DNA of 64,000 nt from Larkinella sp965227735. GTDB taxonomy: Bacteria; Bacteroidota; Bacteroidia; Cytophagales; Spirosomataceae. The DNA is taken from positions 4,340,001 through 4,404,000 of the forward strand of contig NZ_OZ245776.1 in the NCBI RefSeq assembly GCF_965227735.1. The letters are read 5' to 3'. The notes below the pieces were generated by a model, which did not search any database, was not told the origin of the DNA, and saw only the letters and a list, made by a program, of their open reading frames with translations. Positions 10,201 through 17,891 of the stretch are shown piece by piece. Positions within the stretch are counted from its first letter, which is position 1, and each line of letters opens with the position of its first letter. A program made the position numbers and the translations under genes.

Positions 10201-11612
10201 TTGCCTTCGATGCCTGACAACGCCAGAATCGGTAAATAGACAATCAGGATGATGAGTTCGCCGAAAGCGGCCGCCGTGCGAATCCGGCTGGCGGACTGGT
10301 AGATTTCCTCGTCCATTTGCGCCTGAGTCAGCCGGGCCAGTTTTCGTGCGCCCAAATGGTGCAAGGTGGCTTCGACAATGATGACGGCACCGTCGACAAT
10401 CAGGCCGAAGTCAATGGCACCCAGGCTCATCAAATTGCCGGATACGCCGAAAACCTGCATCATGCCCACCGCAAACAGCATGGAAAGCGGAATGACCGAA
10501 GCCACGACCAGCCCGGCCCGCCAGTTGCCCAGAAACAAAATCAGCACAAAAATGACAATGAGTGCCCCTTCGATCAGGTTGCGGGTGACGGTGTTGATGG
10601 CCCGGCCTACCAGTTCGCTCCGATCCAGAAATGCGTGAATGTCAACGCCTTCGGGCAAGGTTTTGCGAATCTGATCCATGCGGTTTTTGACCCGACCAAT
10701 GACCTCGTTGGCGTTTTCGCCTTTCAACATCAGCACCAGTGCGCCCACGGCTTCACCCTGTCCGTTGCGCGTCAGTGCGCCATACCGCAGCGCTGAACCG
10801 TACTTTACCTGCGCCACATCGCGGATCAGCACCGGCGTACCGTTTTTGGTCCGGCGAATAACGATGCGGCCAATGTCGGCCAGATTGCCCACCAGTCCTT
10901 CGGAACGGATGAAATAGGCGTTGGGTTTTTTGTCGATGTAGGCTCCACCGGTATTCTGGTTATTGCGGGATAGGGCGGTGAATAAGTCATTGATGCTGAG
11001 TCCGTAGGAGCGAAGCCGGTCGGGGTCGATCGCAATTTCGTACTGCTTGAGCAACCCGCCGAAACTGCTGACGTCGGCCACACCGGGTGTTCCCAGCAAC
11101 TGCCGCCGAACGACCCAGTCCTGAAGGGAGCGGAGTTCCGTCGGGGCGTATTTCTGCGTATAACCCGGTTTGGCATAGATGACGTACTGGTAAATTTCGC
11201 CTAAACCGGTGGTAACCGGGGCCATTTCGGGTTCACCGGTTCCCGCCGGAATCTGGCTTCGCGCGCTGGAAAGCCGCTCGCTGATTTGCTGTCGCGCCCA
11301 GTAGAGGTCGGTTGATTCCTGAAAAACAATCGTGACAACCGACAGCCCAAAGCGGGAAAATGACCGGATTTCGTCGATTTCGGGAATGGTCGCCATCGTT
11401 TGTTCGATGGGAAAAGTGATGAGCCGCTCCACTTCCTGGGCCGCCAGCGCGGGTGAACGGGTGATGACCTGTACCTGGTTGTTGGTAATGTCGGGAACGG
11501 CGTCGATGGGCAAATGGGTGAGCGAATACCCGCCCCACACCACCAGCGCCAGCGTCAACAGGCCGATAATGAGTTTGTTATGAATTGAAAAACGGATGAT
11601 GGAATCCAGCAT
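7203..11612 (-). CDS. czcA: CzcA-type heavy-metal RND pump fused to a TolC-like outer-membrane factor
   Basis: A 1469-residue fusion. Residues 1 to about 1035 are a complete HME-RND pump; the TM4 signature DFGLIVDGAVIIVEA (from residue 401) fits divalent-cation (Zn/Co/Cd/Ni) pumps rather than Cu/Ag pumps. After the last pump helix (VVIGGLLTATLLTLLVLPVLYL) and a short linker there is a hydrophobic stretch ending PESKAQ (about 1051-1073). A roughly 396-residue TolC-like domain then begins at TTALPTPLSLEQALKQ. Fused CzcA-TolC proteins are known in Bacteroidota. The linker resembles a signal peptide with its cleavage site. The CzcB adaptor gene overlaps its stop. It is the second gene of the operon after the small secreted protein at 11712-12041. 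Confidence 0.93.
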   Translation of the reverse strand: MLDSIIRFSIHNKLIIGLLTLALVVWGGYSLTHLPIDAVPDITNNQVQVITRSPALAAQEVERLITFPIEQTMATIPEIDEIRSFSRFGLSVVTIVFQESTDLYWARQQISERLSSARSQIPAGTGEPEMAPVTTGLGEIYQYVIYAKPGYTQKYAPTELRSLQDWVVRRQLLGTPGVADVSSFGGLLKQYEIAIDPDRLRSYGLSINDLFTALSRNNQNTGGAYIDKKPNAYFIRSEGLVGNLADIGRIVIRRTKNGTPVLIRDVAQVKYGSALRYGALTRNGQGEAVGALVLMLKGENANEVIGRVKNRMDQIRKTLPEGVDIHAFLDRSELVGRAINTVTRNLIEGALIVIFVLILFLGNWRAGLVVASVIPLSMLFAVGMMQVFGVSGNLMSLGAIDFGLIVDGAVIIVEATLHHLGARKLARLTQAQMDEEIYQSASRIRTAAAFGELIILIVYLPILALSGIEGKMFGPMAQVVGFAIAGAFILSLTYVPMMSALILSKTVSTKRTISDRMMDVFQRLYEPIIQAVMRRKALVLSIAVLLLAGAGWLFTTLGGEFIPTLDEGDFAVETRVLTGSSLSQTVDKTTQAERVLLQKFPEVKEVISKIGAGEIPTDPMPIEAADLMVILKPRSEWTSASSREELAEKMTEALEAIPGVTFGFQQPIQMRFNELISGARQDVAVKIFGEDLDELTRLAKRVSGLITGIKGATDLYIEQVEGLPQIVVKLDREALARYGLSVDDVNSTISTAFAGESAGLVYEGERRFDLVVRLAGENRQSINDVQALTISGTDGPAIPLSEVATIELIPGPNQIQREDAKRRLTIGFNVRGRDVEGIVTELQQKIGQQVPFPTGYYVTYGGQFENLIDARNRLQVAVPVALSLIFLLLFLTFHSLRQALLIFSAIPLAAIGGILALWVRDMPFSISAAVGFIALFGVAVLNGIVLLAEFNDQRRNGITDLKQAIFRGTRIRLRPVLMTATVASLGFLPMALSNTAGAEVQKPLATVVIGGLLTATLLTLLVLPVLYLLIEQRFGKRDQSLMPQPKTVAASWWPFIGLLTLGFGLVSPESKAQTTALPTPLSLEQALKQTFQNNPQVRVSTLNVDYQQALRGTASDVGKTDLMVTAGQYNSRYVDQSLQIGQRLPAPGLIRSQKALADARISGAEAESRVTRQELAFQLKSAYNGLVYLQTLHRELTRQDSLFAAVARAAGIRRRTGEGSLLEQTTAEVEARQLRMTLLQNRADQQIQSRRLQTLLGTDQLPRIADSVLIARVVRLPDSVALMQNPELALLQQQIEMARRETEVERSRLKPDYSFSVVNQSLRGIQTINGNDRFYTGVDRFTYGQVGISIPIVAKPLRARVRAAELGQQRTEAQLNARRRTLEGAFAELLQTYRKNRETLTYYEESALPQATLIRQQADRSYRAGEIGYIELFQNLRTASGIQTGYLAALNDLNQTIIHLEYLLGSTEP

Positions 11613-11667
11613 ACCGGTACGGCTTTAAGATAAAAAAGGAGTGAAATCGCCGATTAAGGGCGAGAGA

Positions 11668-11682
11668 TGCAACCCGGTTGCA
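11668..11682. promoter_or_regulatory. Dyad TGCAACCCGGTTGCA upstream of czcA
   Basis: A perfect 6-bp inverted repeat with a 3-bp centre lies 56 bp upstream of the czcA start, in the 99-bp gap after the small secreted protein gene. A half-site TGCAAC recurs at 12067-12072, just upstream of that gene's start. Position and symmetry suit a binding site for a metal-responsive dimeric repressor such as a Fur/Zur family member; this is inference, and no regulator gene is adjacent. Confidence 0.35.
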
Positions 11683-11711
11683 CAGAACCGATGGGGCGCA
11701 GGTATCTTGTA

Positions 11712-12041
11712 TTAGCCGATTTGGGGTGGTTGCCAGCAGGAAACCGGGGGAGCGGGCAAGCGGGATTGGAGGGGAGCGTACTGAACGGAAGAAAAAGAAA
11801 AAGCCGCGAAGGTGAAGGTAAAAACCGGCATCGGTTCCAGCACCGTACCGCAGCAGGCACAGCCGCAGAAAGGCGAACACAAATCCGCGCCCGCCGGGTC
11901 ACCGTCGTGTTGGTGGTCGTCACTGGCGACAGTCGCCGTGCTCTGTTGATTATCGCGCACGCCCAGGCAGCCGTCGGCGCAGGGCCAGGCAGACAACACC
12001 AGCAGGTGGACGCTCATCAACAAACAAACCAGTGATTTCAT
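11712..12041 (-). CDS. Small secreted Cys/His-rich protein (DUF6660-like) heading the metal operon
   Basis: A 109-residue protein with a signal peptide (MKSLVCLLMSVHLLVLSAWPCADG). A central Cys/His-rich segment (SDDHQHDGD, then DLCSPFCGCACCGT) precedes a hydrophobic C-terminal half. Small proteins of this pattern occur just upstream of czc-type genes in Bacteroidota; I recall the family as DUF6660 but cannot confirm the match. The Cys and His residues suggest periplasmic metal binding or sensing, which is inference. It is the promoter-proximal gene of the operon, 99 bp before czcA. Confidence 0.65.
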   Translation of the reverse strand: MKSLVCLLMSVHLLVLSAWPCADGCLGVRDNQQSTATVASDDHQHDGDPAGADLCSPFCGCACCGTVLEPMPVFTFTFAAFSFSSVQYAPLQSRLPAPPVSCWQPPQIG

Positions 12042-12140
12042 CCGGCAAAGCTATGGGATAAAAGGATGCAACAGGTAGTCAAAAAGCGGTTTTGTGACTA
12101 AAACCGCTAAAATAGAACGATTTACCACGGCCAAACCAAG

Positions 12141-12496
12141 CCTGAAAGGCTTTCATCACTAGCCCCGGGTATCGCCCGGGATGGGGTTGGTGGACGGGAT
12201 GGTTTTGGTGGACGCCATCCGGTTCATCAATCCCCGCCACCCCGTTGCGTTCGCCAAACCCCATCGCGTTCGCCAAACCCCATCGCGTTCGCCAAACCCC
12301 CATTGCGTTCGCCAAACCCCCATTGCGTTCGCCAATCCCCATTGTGTTCGCCGATCCCCATTGCGTTCGCCAAACCCCATTGTGTTCGCCGATCCCCATT
12401 GCGTTCGGCCAACCCGTTGCGTTCGGCCAACCCCATTCCCGTCCCGTCCATCAACCCCCGGGCGATACCCGGGGCTAGTGATGAAAGCCTTTCAGG
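12141..12496. repeat. Repeat element with perfect 40-bp inverted arms around a tandem-repeat core
   Basis: Left arm 12141-12180 and right arm 12457-12496 are perfect reverse complements over 40 bp. Each arm holds two self-complementary words, TGAAAGGCTTTCA and CCCGGGTATCGCCCGGG. The 276-bp centre contains about ten copies of a 19-bp unit. Short open frames exist on both strands, but this is expected from the repeats and none looks like a gene. No transposase is nearby. The whole element fills most of the 661-bp gap between the metal operon and the MFS gene. Confidence 0.85.
12239..12440 (+). repeat. About ten tandem copies of a 19-bp unit
   Basis: The unit is close to CCCCATTGCGTTCGCCAAA, with variants of 18-20 bp and substitutions (CATCG, TGTG, CGAT, GGCCAA). 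Copies run head to tail without spacers, so this is not a CRISPR array. It occupies the core of the 12141-12496 element. Copy number probably varies between strains, as is usual for such tandem repeats. Confidence 0.9.
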
Positions 12497-12702
12497 TTTT
12501 TTGGTGAACGGATCTTTTTTGTACTATCCGTACAATCTATACGAACTCTTTCAGAATTGACTAAATCTAAGAACTTAATCTTGCTGATTTCTATTTTACG
12601 GTCAGGAAAGCTTGCGTTAAGTGCTGAAAATAAAGGTATTTTTGCGCTTTCTACTTATTAAGAGTAATCTGAATACAACCTGAAATTTGAATTTTTTCAA
12701 TA

Positions 12703-13875
12703 ATGAATTTTACCGTTTCTCATCTTCTTTCACCACGGGTTTCCACACGTACCATTCATCGTGGGGCTGTCGGGGCATTGTTTTTTCTACAGGGGCTGTC
12801 TTTTGCGAGTTGGGCGTCCCGGATTCCGAGCATTCAACAGACGCTGGGTTTGTCGGATGCGGAACTGGGTGGGGTGTTGCTGGCTCTTCCGGCGGGTCTG
12901 ATGCTTTCGTTGCCGATTGCGGGCTGGCTGACGACTAAAATCGGGAGTCGCAAAGTGGCCACCTTAGCCGTTGGTCTCTACGCGCTCACGTTGCTAAGTC
13001 TGGGATTTGCGCAAACGACGCTGCAACTGATGGCCTGCCTGTTCGTCTTTGGTCTGGTCGGTAACATGGCCAACATTGCAATCAATACGCAGGCGGTGGG
13101 CGTTGAAGCCCTGTATAAACGGCCGATCATGGCTTCGTTTCACGGGCTGTGGAGTCTGGCGGGTTTCGCAGGGGCCATGTTGGGGGCGGTTATGATTGGC
13201 GCGGGCATCGTTCCCTACCAGCATTTTGCGGCTGTCCTGTTCTTCGCCCTGGCGGCTCTGGCCGTCGCTTCCCGGTATATTTTGCCCGAAGACGCCAACA
13301 CGAATTCCGATCAACCCATTTTTGCCAAACCCGACAAAGCCCTGTTGATTCTGGGCATTATTGCCTTCTGTGCGATGATTTGTGAAGGCGCGATGTTTGA
13401 CTGGAGCGGTATTTATTTCAAGAAAGTCATTCTGGCCGATAAAGCGATGGTGGGCGCGGGGTATACCGCTTTCATGAGCACGATGGCACTCGGGCGGTTC
13501 ATCGCCGACTGGTTTGCCACGCGTTACGGATTAAAACGCACGCTGCAATTGAGTGGCGTTCTGATTGCTTCCGGCTTGCTGACCGCTGTTTCGTTTCCGT
13601 ATCTGGGTACGGCCATTGTCGGCTTTTTCCTGGTTGGATTCGGGGTTTCGTCGGTGGTGCCGTTGGTGTATAGTGCGGCCGGAAAGTCCACGGTTCTGTC
13701 GCCGGGTGTAGCCCTGGCCGCCGTTTCGACCATCGGTTTTCTGGGCTTTCTGATCGGCCCTCCGCTAATCGGTTTCGTCGCCGGAGCCACCAGCCTGCGG
13801 ATTTCCTTTGTCATCATTGCTGGAATGGGCCTGTGTGTCGCCCTGATGGCGGGCAAGGTGAAGACGGCGGAGTAA
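12703..13875 (+). CDS. MFS transporter (YbjJ-like)
   Basis: A 390-residue, 12-helix major facilitator protein. The loop between helices 2 and 3 (GWLTTKIGSRKVATLAVG) carries the basic MFS pattern, and the N-terminal GLSFASWASRIPSIQQTLGLSDAELGGVLLALPAG resembles YbjJ-type transporters of unknown substrate. The start at 12703 (MNFTVSH) is an ATG. It stands alone between the 12.1-kb repeat element and a structured intergenic repeat. Direction of transport and ligand cannot be determined from sequence. Confidence 0.85.
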   Translation: MNFTVSHLLSPRVSTRTIHRGAVGALFFLQGLSFASWASRIPSIQQTLGLSDAELGGVLLALPAGLMLSLPIAGWLTTKIGSRKVATLAVGLYALTLLSLGFAQTTLQLMACLFVFGLVGNMANIAINTQAVGVEALYKRPIMASFHGLWSLAGFAGAMLGAVMIGAGIVPYQHFAAVLFFALAALAVASRYILPEDANTNSDQPIFAKPDKALLILGIIAFCAMICEGAMFDWSGIYFKKVILADKAMVGAGYTAFMSTMALGRFIADWFATRYGLKRTLQLSGVLIASGLLTAVSFPYLGTAIVGFFLVGFGVSSVVPLVYSAAGKSTVLSPGVALAAVSTIGFLGFLIGPPLIGFVAGATSLRISFVIIAGMGLCVALMAGKVKTAE

Positions 13876-13906
13876 GGGTTAGAAACACGAATGAAGGCGT
13901 TATACC

Positions 13907-14044
13907 CCGGAGGGGTTTTCTGTTAATAGAGGATAGGTAAAAACGATGAAGCCCCGGAGGGGCGTCCTAAGATCAGCCAGGCCGCCCCTCCGGGGCTTTG
14001 ATGCTTCTATGAATCCGGGAACTATTGACAGAAAGCTCCTCTGG
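13907..14044 (+). repeat. Nested hairpin element between convergent genes
   Basis: An inner perfect 14-bp stem (13951-13964 with 13983-13996) sits inside an outer 23-bp stem (13907-13929 with 14022-14044). In a plus-strand transcript the outer stem pairs at all 23 positions, four of them as G-U wobbles. In a minus-strand transcript those four would be A-C mismatches. It lies between the stops of the MFS gene and the glycerophosphodiesterase gene and may act as a terminator or processing structure for the MFS mRNA. Confidence 0.7.
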
Positions 14045-14062
14045 AGCTACATTTGCGGTCAA

Positions 14063-14833
14063 TTACTTCGTTAGTTCCAGCAATTTCTCCGGTTCGTCGG
14101 TCGTGATAAAGTCGGCTTTGCGTTCCAGCAGCCAGTTCATCATGTCGGGGTCGTTAACGGTCCAGACGTTGACGGTCAATTTCTTTTGGTGGGCTTCCTG
14201 AATCCAGTTTTCGTTTTTCTTCATGATGGCCTGGTTGTAATCCAGCCCGTATAAACCGTCCTGAGCCAGCAGGTCGGGGGCTTTGTCACCCATCAGGTAA
14301 GCCACGTTGGCCGACGGGTCCAGTTCTTTCACCTTTTTGCAGACGTCGTAATCGAAACTGATGTAGTCGACCCGTTTCCGGCCTTTCTGCGCTTTCACGG
14401 CCTGGACGCACCGGGTCGCCAGCGCCAACGAATGCTCTTTGCTCACCTTCGACGCCTTGATTTCCAGAATCAACCGGGTTTTCTTCTGTTTCAAACCGGC
14501 TTTTAAGTAGCTTTCCAGCGTCGGCAGCGATTCGCCATTGCTGAGTTTGAGGGCGTTAATGTCAGCAGCCGGAGCGGTTTCAAGGTTGACGCCCTGCAAG
14601 GTATGATCGTGATTGACCACCAGGGCCGAATCGGCGGTCATGTGAACGTCGAACTCACTGCCGTAGCAGCCCAGTTTGATGGCCTGTTGCAGCGACGCAA
14701 TCGAATTTTGGGGGGCACCCGTGTTTTTCCAGGCGCCCCGGTGGGCAATGACTTTGGTTTGTGCCATGCTCTGAACCGCGAAACTGGTGAAGAGGGTGAT
14801 AATGGCGACGAAATTGAAACAAGCGGTTTTCAT
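14063..14833 (-). CDS. Glycerophosphodiester phosphodiesterase, secreted
   Basis: A 256-residue GDPD-family enzyme with an N-terminal signal peptide (ends near QSMAQ). The catalytic set is visible: HRG in VIAHRGAWKNTG, the metal-binding ExD in GSEFDVHMTADS, and the second His in NHDHTLQG. GDPD enzymes hydrolyse glycerophosphodiesters to glycerol-3-phosphate and an alcohol; with a signal peptide it would act in the periplasm to scavenge phospholipid head-group material. It stands alone and converges on the MFS gene across the nested hairpin. Confidence 0.9.
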   Translation of the reverse strand: MKTACFNFVAIITLFTSFAVQSMAQTKVIAHRGAWKNTGAPQNSIASLQQAIKLGCYGSEFDVHMTADSALVVNHDHTLQGVNLETAPAADINALKLSNGESLPTLESYLKAGLKQKKTRLILEIKASKVSKEHSLALATRCVQAVKAQKGRKRVDYISFDYDVCKKVKELDPSANVAYLMGDKAPDLLAQDGLYGLDYNQAIMKKNENWIQEAHQKKLTVNVWTVNDPDMMNWLLERKADFITTDEPEKLLELTK

Positions 14834-14985
14834 ACGGTTTAGCGGATTAACTGCGCAAATGTAACAGAGAACCCCGCATCGAATGGGCTATTCGCTAAAA
14901 ATCAGACGTCTTTCATCAAAAGATAACAATGAGATAATCAGTTAAAGCGTACCTTGAATCATTGTTCACCCTTACCCTCATAGAT

Positions 14986-15282
14986 ATGTACGCGCGCGTT
15001 ATCCAGGTACTATTAAAGCCCAATACCATTAGTGAGGCTACTGCTTATTTCCGTGATTCAGTAGGCCCGGCACTCAAAGAACTAGACGGTTTCAAAAATA
15101 GCCGGTTTCTGACAAATCCGGAAACCAACCAATGCCTGATGGTGACGCTCTGGGAATCGGAAGCGGCCCGGAAAAATGCCGAAACCAATGGGTTCCTCCA
15201 GGGTGTTTTGAAAAAGATGGGAGATTATTTTGCCGGATCGCCGACGATCGATTACTACGAAGTGGGCATTCAGGTAGTATAG
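14986..15282 (+). CDS. Small antibiotic-biosynthesis-monooxygenase-like (ABM/dimeric alpha-beta barrel) protein
   Basis: A 98-residue protein whose pattern fits the dimeric alpha-beta barrel fold: ARVIQVLLKP strand, helix FRDSVGPALKELDGF, strand NSRFLTNPETNQCLMVTLWESEAA, and a last helix. I chose the ATG at 14986; an in-frame TTG at 14962 is also possible but adds only MFTLTLID. Such proteins are often small heme- or quinone-related monooxygenases, or have no known function. No catalytic residue can be assigned here. Confidence 0.7.
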   Translation: MYARVIQVLLKPNTISEATAYFRDSVGPALKELDGFKNSRFLTNPETNQCLMVTLWESEAARKNAETNGFLQGVLKKMGDYFAGSPTIDYYEVGIQVV

Positions 15283-15291
15283 ACAAGAGTA

Positions 15292-15385
15292 TTGTATCGC
15301 GGAGTTGAGCGGAGAAAAGCGGAGTTAAGCGAAGAAAAAAAACTCTGCTTAACTCTGCTTTTCTCCGCTCAACTCCGCGATACAA
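15292..15385. repeat. 43-bp near-perfect inverted repeat, probable bidirectional terminator
   Basis: Arms of about 43 bp (15292-15334 and 15343-15385) flank a short A-rich loop. Within each arm the words GGAGTTGAGC and GGAGTTAAGC are direct near-repeats. It lies between the stop of the plus-strand ABM-like gene (10 bp away) and the stop of the minus-strand chitinase gene (12 bp away), where it could end transcription from both sides. Confidence 0.75.
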
Positions 15386-15396
15386 CGCAAACTTTC

Positions 15397-16557
15397 TCAC
15401 TTCGCCAGTTCTTTCACCAGCACATCCAGTAGCTTATCTTTCTTTAAATCAAGGGTATATTCCCAGAACATGGCTCCGGCCAGCCCTTTGGATTTGACAT
15501 AATCAATTTTGTGTTTCATCGATTCCTTGTCGGCATACGAAATGAACGTACGGCTTTCCGGATTCCATAAATACGGCGCTTTGGCTTTGTCGTCCCAATA
15601 CCGCGTATACCCGTTTTTGTTGACGTAATTAGCCACCAGATCATCATAATTCGGGCTCATGTGTTTGCCCGCCGAGGGTTGAAACAAACCCTGGTTGACC
15701 GGATTGACCGCCGTCCAGCCCCGTCCGTAAAAAGGCAGACCGAGCACAATTTTGCGGGCCGGAACCCCGGCTTTGATATGACCGTTGACGGCGTCGTCGG
15801 AACTGTTGCGCGAACGGTCGCTCAGGGCCGATTGGTACAGCGGGCTGTGGTGACCGGTTTTCTTATCATTCCCGTGATATAAATCGTAGGTCATGATGTT
15901 GACATAGTCGAGATATTTCTGCGCATTCCCCAGTTCGGTATGGTTCACAAAAGCCGTGTCGCCCCCGGTGGCAGCCGTCAGCAGGTAGTGGCGGGATGCG
16001 GGTCGGTTGTCTTTTTTGCCCTGCGCATCCAACTGTTCGCGCAACTCTTTCAGCAACAGCGTGAAATTCTGTTTGTCTACGGGCCGGAAGATGTTGTTTT
16101 CGCCAATCTGATCCGGATATTCCCAGTCGATATCGACGCCATCGAGCCGGTGTTTTTTCATGAAGGAAACCGCACTTTTTGCAAATTTCTTCCGGGCCGC
16201 ATCCGTTAGCGAGGCATCAGAAAAATACCGGCAACCGCCCCAGCCGCCAATGGAAATCAGGATTTGCAGGTCTTTATTGACCACTTTCAGGGTGTTGAGC
16301 GTCGCCAGATTGACCGAATCTTTCGCCTTGATCGGGGCCAGTTCGCCGTTCTGGGCCGGTACGGCAAAGGCATAATTGATGTGCGTCAGTTTCTGGGGTT
16401 CGATGTCGTTTTTGGTCCAGCCCCCCCCGCCGACGTAGCCGATCAGAACGTATTTTTTGGGTTTGGATTGTCCCCAAACCGGTTGTCCAACGAGGACGAA
16501 TTGGTAAAGAAGAACCAGAAAAAGAAGTGTCAGAATACCGTGCGGTCGTTTCATCAT
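15397..16557 (-). CDS. GH18 family chitinase, secreted
   Basis: A 386-residue glycoside hydrolase family 18 enzyme. The catalytic DGVDIDWE motif is at about residues 139-146, with the proton donor Glu intact, and the SIGGWGG strand motif is at about 102-108. MTYDLYHGN and AMFWEYTLD near the C-terminus are also family marks. I start at 16557 (MMKRPHG) because a good signal peptide follows; the longer frame to 16638 adds a non-signal sequence. It hydrolyses beta-1,4-N-acetylglucosamine polymers such as chitin, outside the cytoplasm. There are no carbohydrate-binding modules and no adjacent transport genes. Confidence 0.9.
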   Translation of the reverse strand: MMKRPHGILTLLFLVLLYQFVLVGQPVWGQSKPKKYVLIGYVGGGGWTKNDIEPQKLTHINYAFAVPAQNGELAPIKAKDSVNLATLNTLKVVNKDLQILISIGGWGGCRYFSDASLTDAARKKFAKSAVSFMKKHRLDGVDIDWEYPDQIGENNIFRPVDKQNFTLLLKELREQLDAQGKKDNRPASRHYLLTAATGGDTAFVNHTELGNAQKYLDYVNIMTYDLYHGNDKKTGHHSPLYQSALSDRSRNSSDDAVNGHIKAGVPARKIVLGLPFYGRGWTAVNPVNQGLFQPSAGKHMSPNYDDLVANYVNKNGYTRYWDDKAKAPYLWNPESRTFISYADKESMKHKIDYVKSKGLAGAMFWEYTLDLKKDKLLDVLVKELAK

Positions 16558-16641
16558 CAGGTTGGTCAATGCGTTTGGTAGAGAAGCTGTAAAATTAACA
16601 CCAACGGCGAGATGAACAACGTTTGCCGGGCTGAGCAACGA

Positions 16642-17180
16642 TTACGACTCTAATTCTTTGAGCAGACGAAGCCCCTCTGGCCAGTTTCCATAACCCGAAT
16701 GGACATTGATATGGCCCGCTGCGCCAATATTGACCAGTTGACTGCCCCAGGCCTGAGCAAACAAGTGGCTCGTTCCAGTGAGACGTAGAAATCGTCGCTG
16801 CTGGCGACGACAATGGAAGGAAAGGGGAGTTTGGAAAGCGGAACGGGCGCGAAACCGGTCGTTCCCGGTGGATACGAGTCGGCCTCTGTGTCGCTGGGAG
16901 AAATCAGTAAAGCCCCTTTGATGGATCGCTGAAAGGCCTGTGCCCAATAGGCGATGGTGACGCAGGCCAAACTGTGACCGACGAGCAGGACATTGGCGGG
17001 ATCTTCAGCTACTACGGCCTGGTCGATCTGTCGAACCCAGTCTGCACAAACCGGGGTTTCCCAATCGTTCTGCTGAACCCGTTTAAAAGCAGGATACTGC
17101 TTTTCCCAGAGACTTTGCCAATGGTTTTCACCCGAGTTGCCTAAACCGGGGAGAATGAGGACGTTGGATGAAAAATTCAT
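16642..17180 (-). pseudogene. RBBP9/YdeN-type serine hydrolase, frameshifted
   Basis: The first frame (from ATG 17180) gives the family start ILPGLGNSGENHWQSLWE, the nucleophile motif VGHSLAC and the acid region IVVASSDDFYVSLERA. It then runs into unrelated sequence. The expected C-terminus, AQAWGSQLVNIGAAGHINVHSGYGNWPEG, including the catalytic His, continues in the next frame to a stop at 16642. Insertion of one base near 16767-16768 would join the two as ERAHLFAQAWG. The defect is therefore a 1-base deletion in a C-run or a sequencing error. If real, the unshifted product (stop at 16650) lacks the catalytic His. Confidence 0.8.
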
Positions 17181-17455
17181 AGCGTGATGTTACGGAGGGT
17201 TTTAACCTGCTAAATCCAATTTCCGCCAACTAGTTCCCAAAATGAACCAATCCTTTGTCTTTTCACAGAAAAGGGTCGGTTTTAGGGAGATGCCGATGAT
17301 TCCACCCGCCTGAACACAAATTTGCTGCCCTTTCTAGCCTGCCTGATGAGAGAAATTCGTTCCGTTTTATGGTTGAAATGAAAAGACCATACGCACGGTT
17401 TTATAAACCAGTAGACCGCAAATGAGTTTATAAACCACGGATATACGTCAACGTC

Positions 17456-17848
17456 ATGAAAATACTGCTTTTTGTATTGCCTTTGTTGCTGCCAGGCTTG
17501 CCAGCACAGGCACAAACCAAATCCACTCCACCCGTCGTTGTCACGGCCATTGAAGGCGTTACCGGCAAGCAATTTCAGCCCGATACGGTTTTTGCGGCTT
17601 TGTCGGAAGAGGACGTAAAGTTGCTGGCGAAAGAGCCGGTGGCGAATTGGGGATTGCCGCAGGCGGCCGACAACAATATGTCTTACTACAATCTGGTGAT
17701 CGGTACCCGGTCCTATCAGCTCGTTATTCTGAAAGCGCCAAAAGCCGTATTCCCAACGGCCACGCTGCTGCGTTTCAACGACCCCAAATCAAAACCGGAA
17801 CCCATTGCGCGGGGAAGTCTCAAGCCGAAGGAGGAAAAACCAAAATGA
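17456..17848 (+). CDS. Secreted hypothetical protein
   Basis: A 130-residue protein with a clear signal peptide (MKILLFVLPLLLPGLPAQAQ). The mature part has no motif I recognise. It ends in a Lys/Pro/Glu-rich tail (KPEPIARGSLKPKEEKPK). A hairpin followed by T residues lies 10 bp after the stop, supporting a real single-gene transcript. No function can be proposed. Confidence 0.65.
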   Translation: MKILLFVLPLLLPGLPAQAQTKSTPPVVVTAIEGVTGKQFQPDTVFAALSEEDVKLLAKEPVANWGLPQAADNNMSYYNLVIGTRSYQLVILKAPKAVFPTATLLRFNDPKSKPEPIARGSLKPKEEKPK

Positions 17849-17858
17849 GACAAAAAGA

Positions 17859-17891
17859 AAGCCAGACGACCGAAGTCACCTGGCTTTTTTG
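17859..17891 (+). terminator. Rho-independent terminator after the 17456-17848 gene
   Basis: AAGCCAG pairs with CTGGCTT, with an inner GAC/GTC stem closed by a CGAA tetraloop, followed by TTTTTT. It starts 10 bp after the stop codon. Confidence 0.75.

Noticed and set aside
12239..12440. Regular repeats resembling a CRISPR array
   Set aside because: Units are directly adjacent without unique spacers and no cas genes are in the window.
12181..12507. Short open frames on both strands across the tandem repeats
   Set aside because: Open frames arise from the repeated stop-free unit; there is no start context and no similarity to known proteins.
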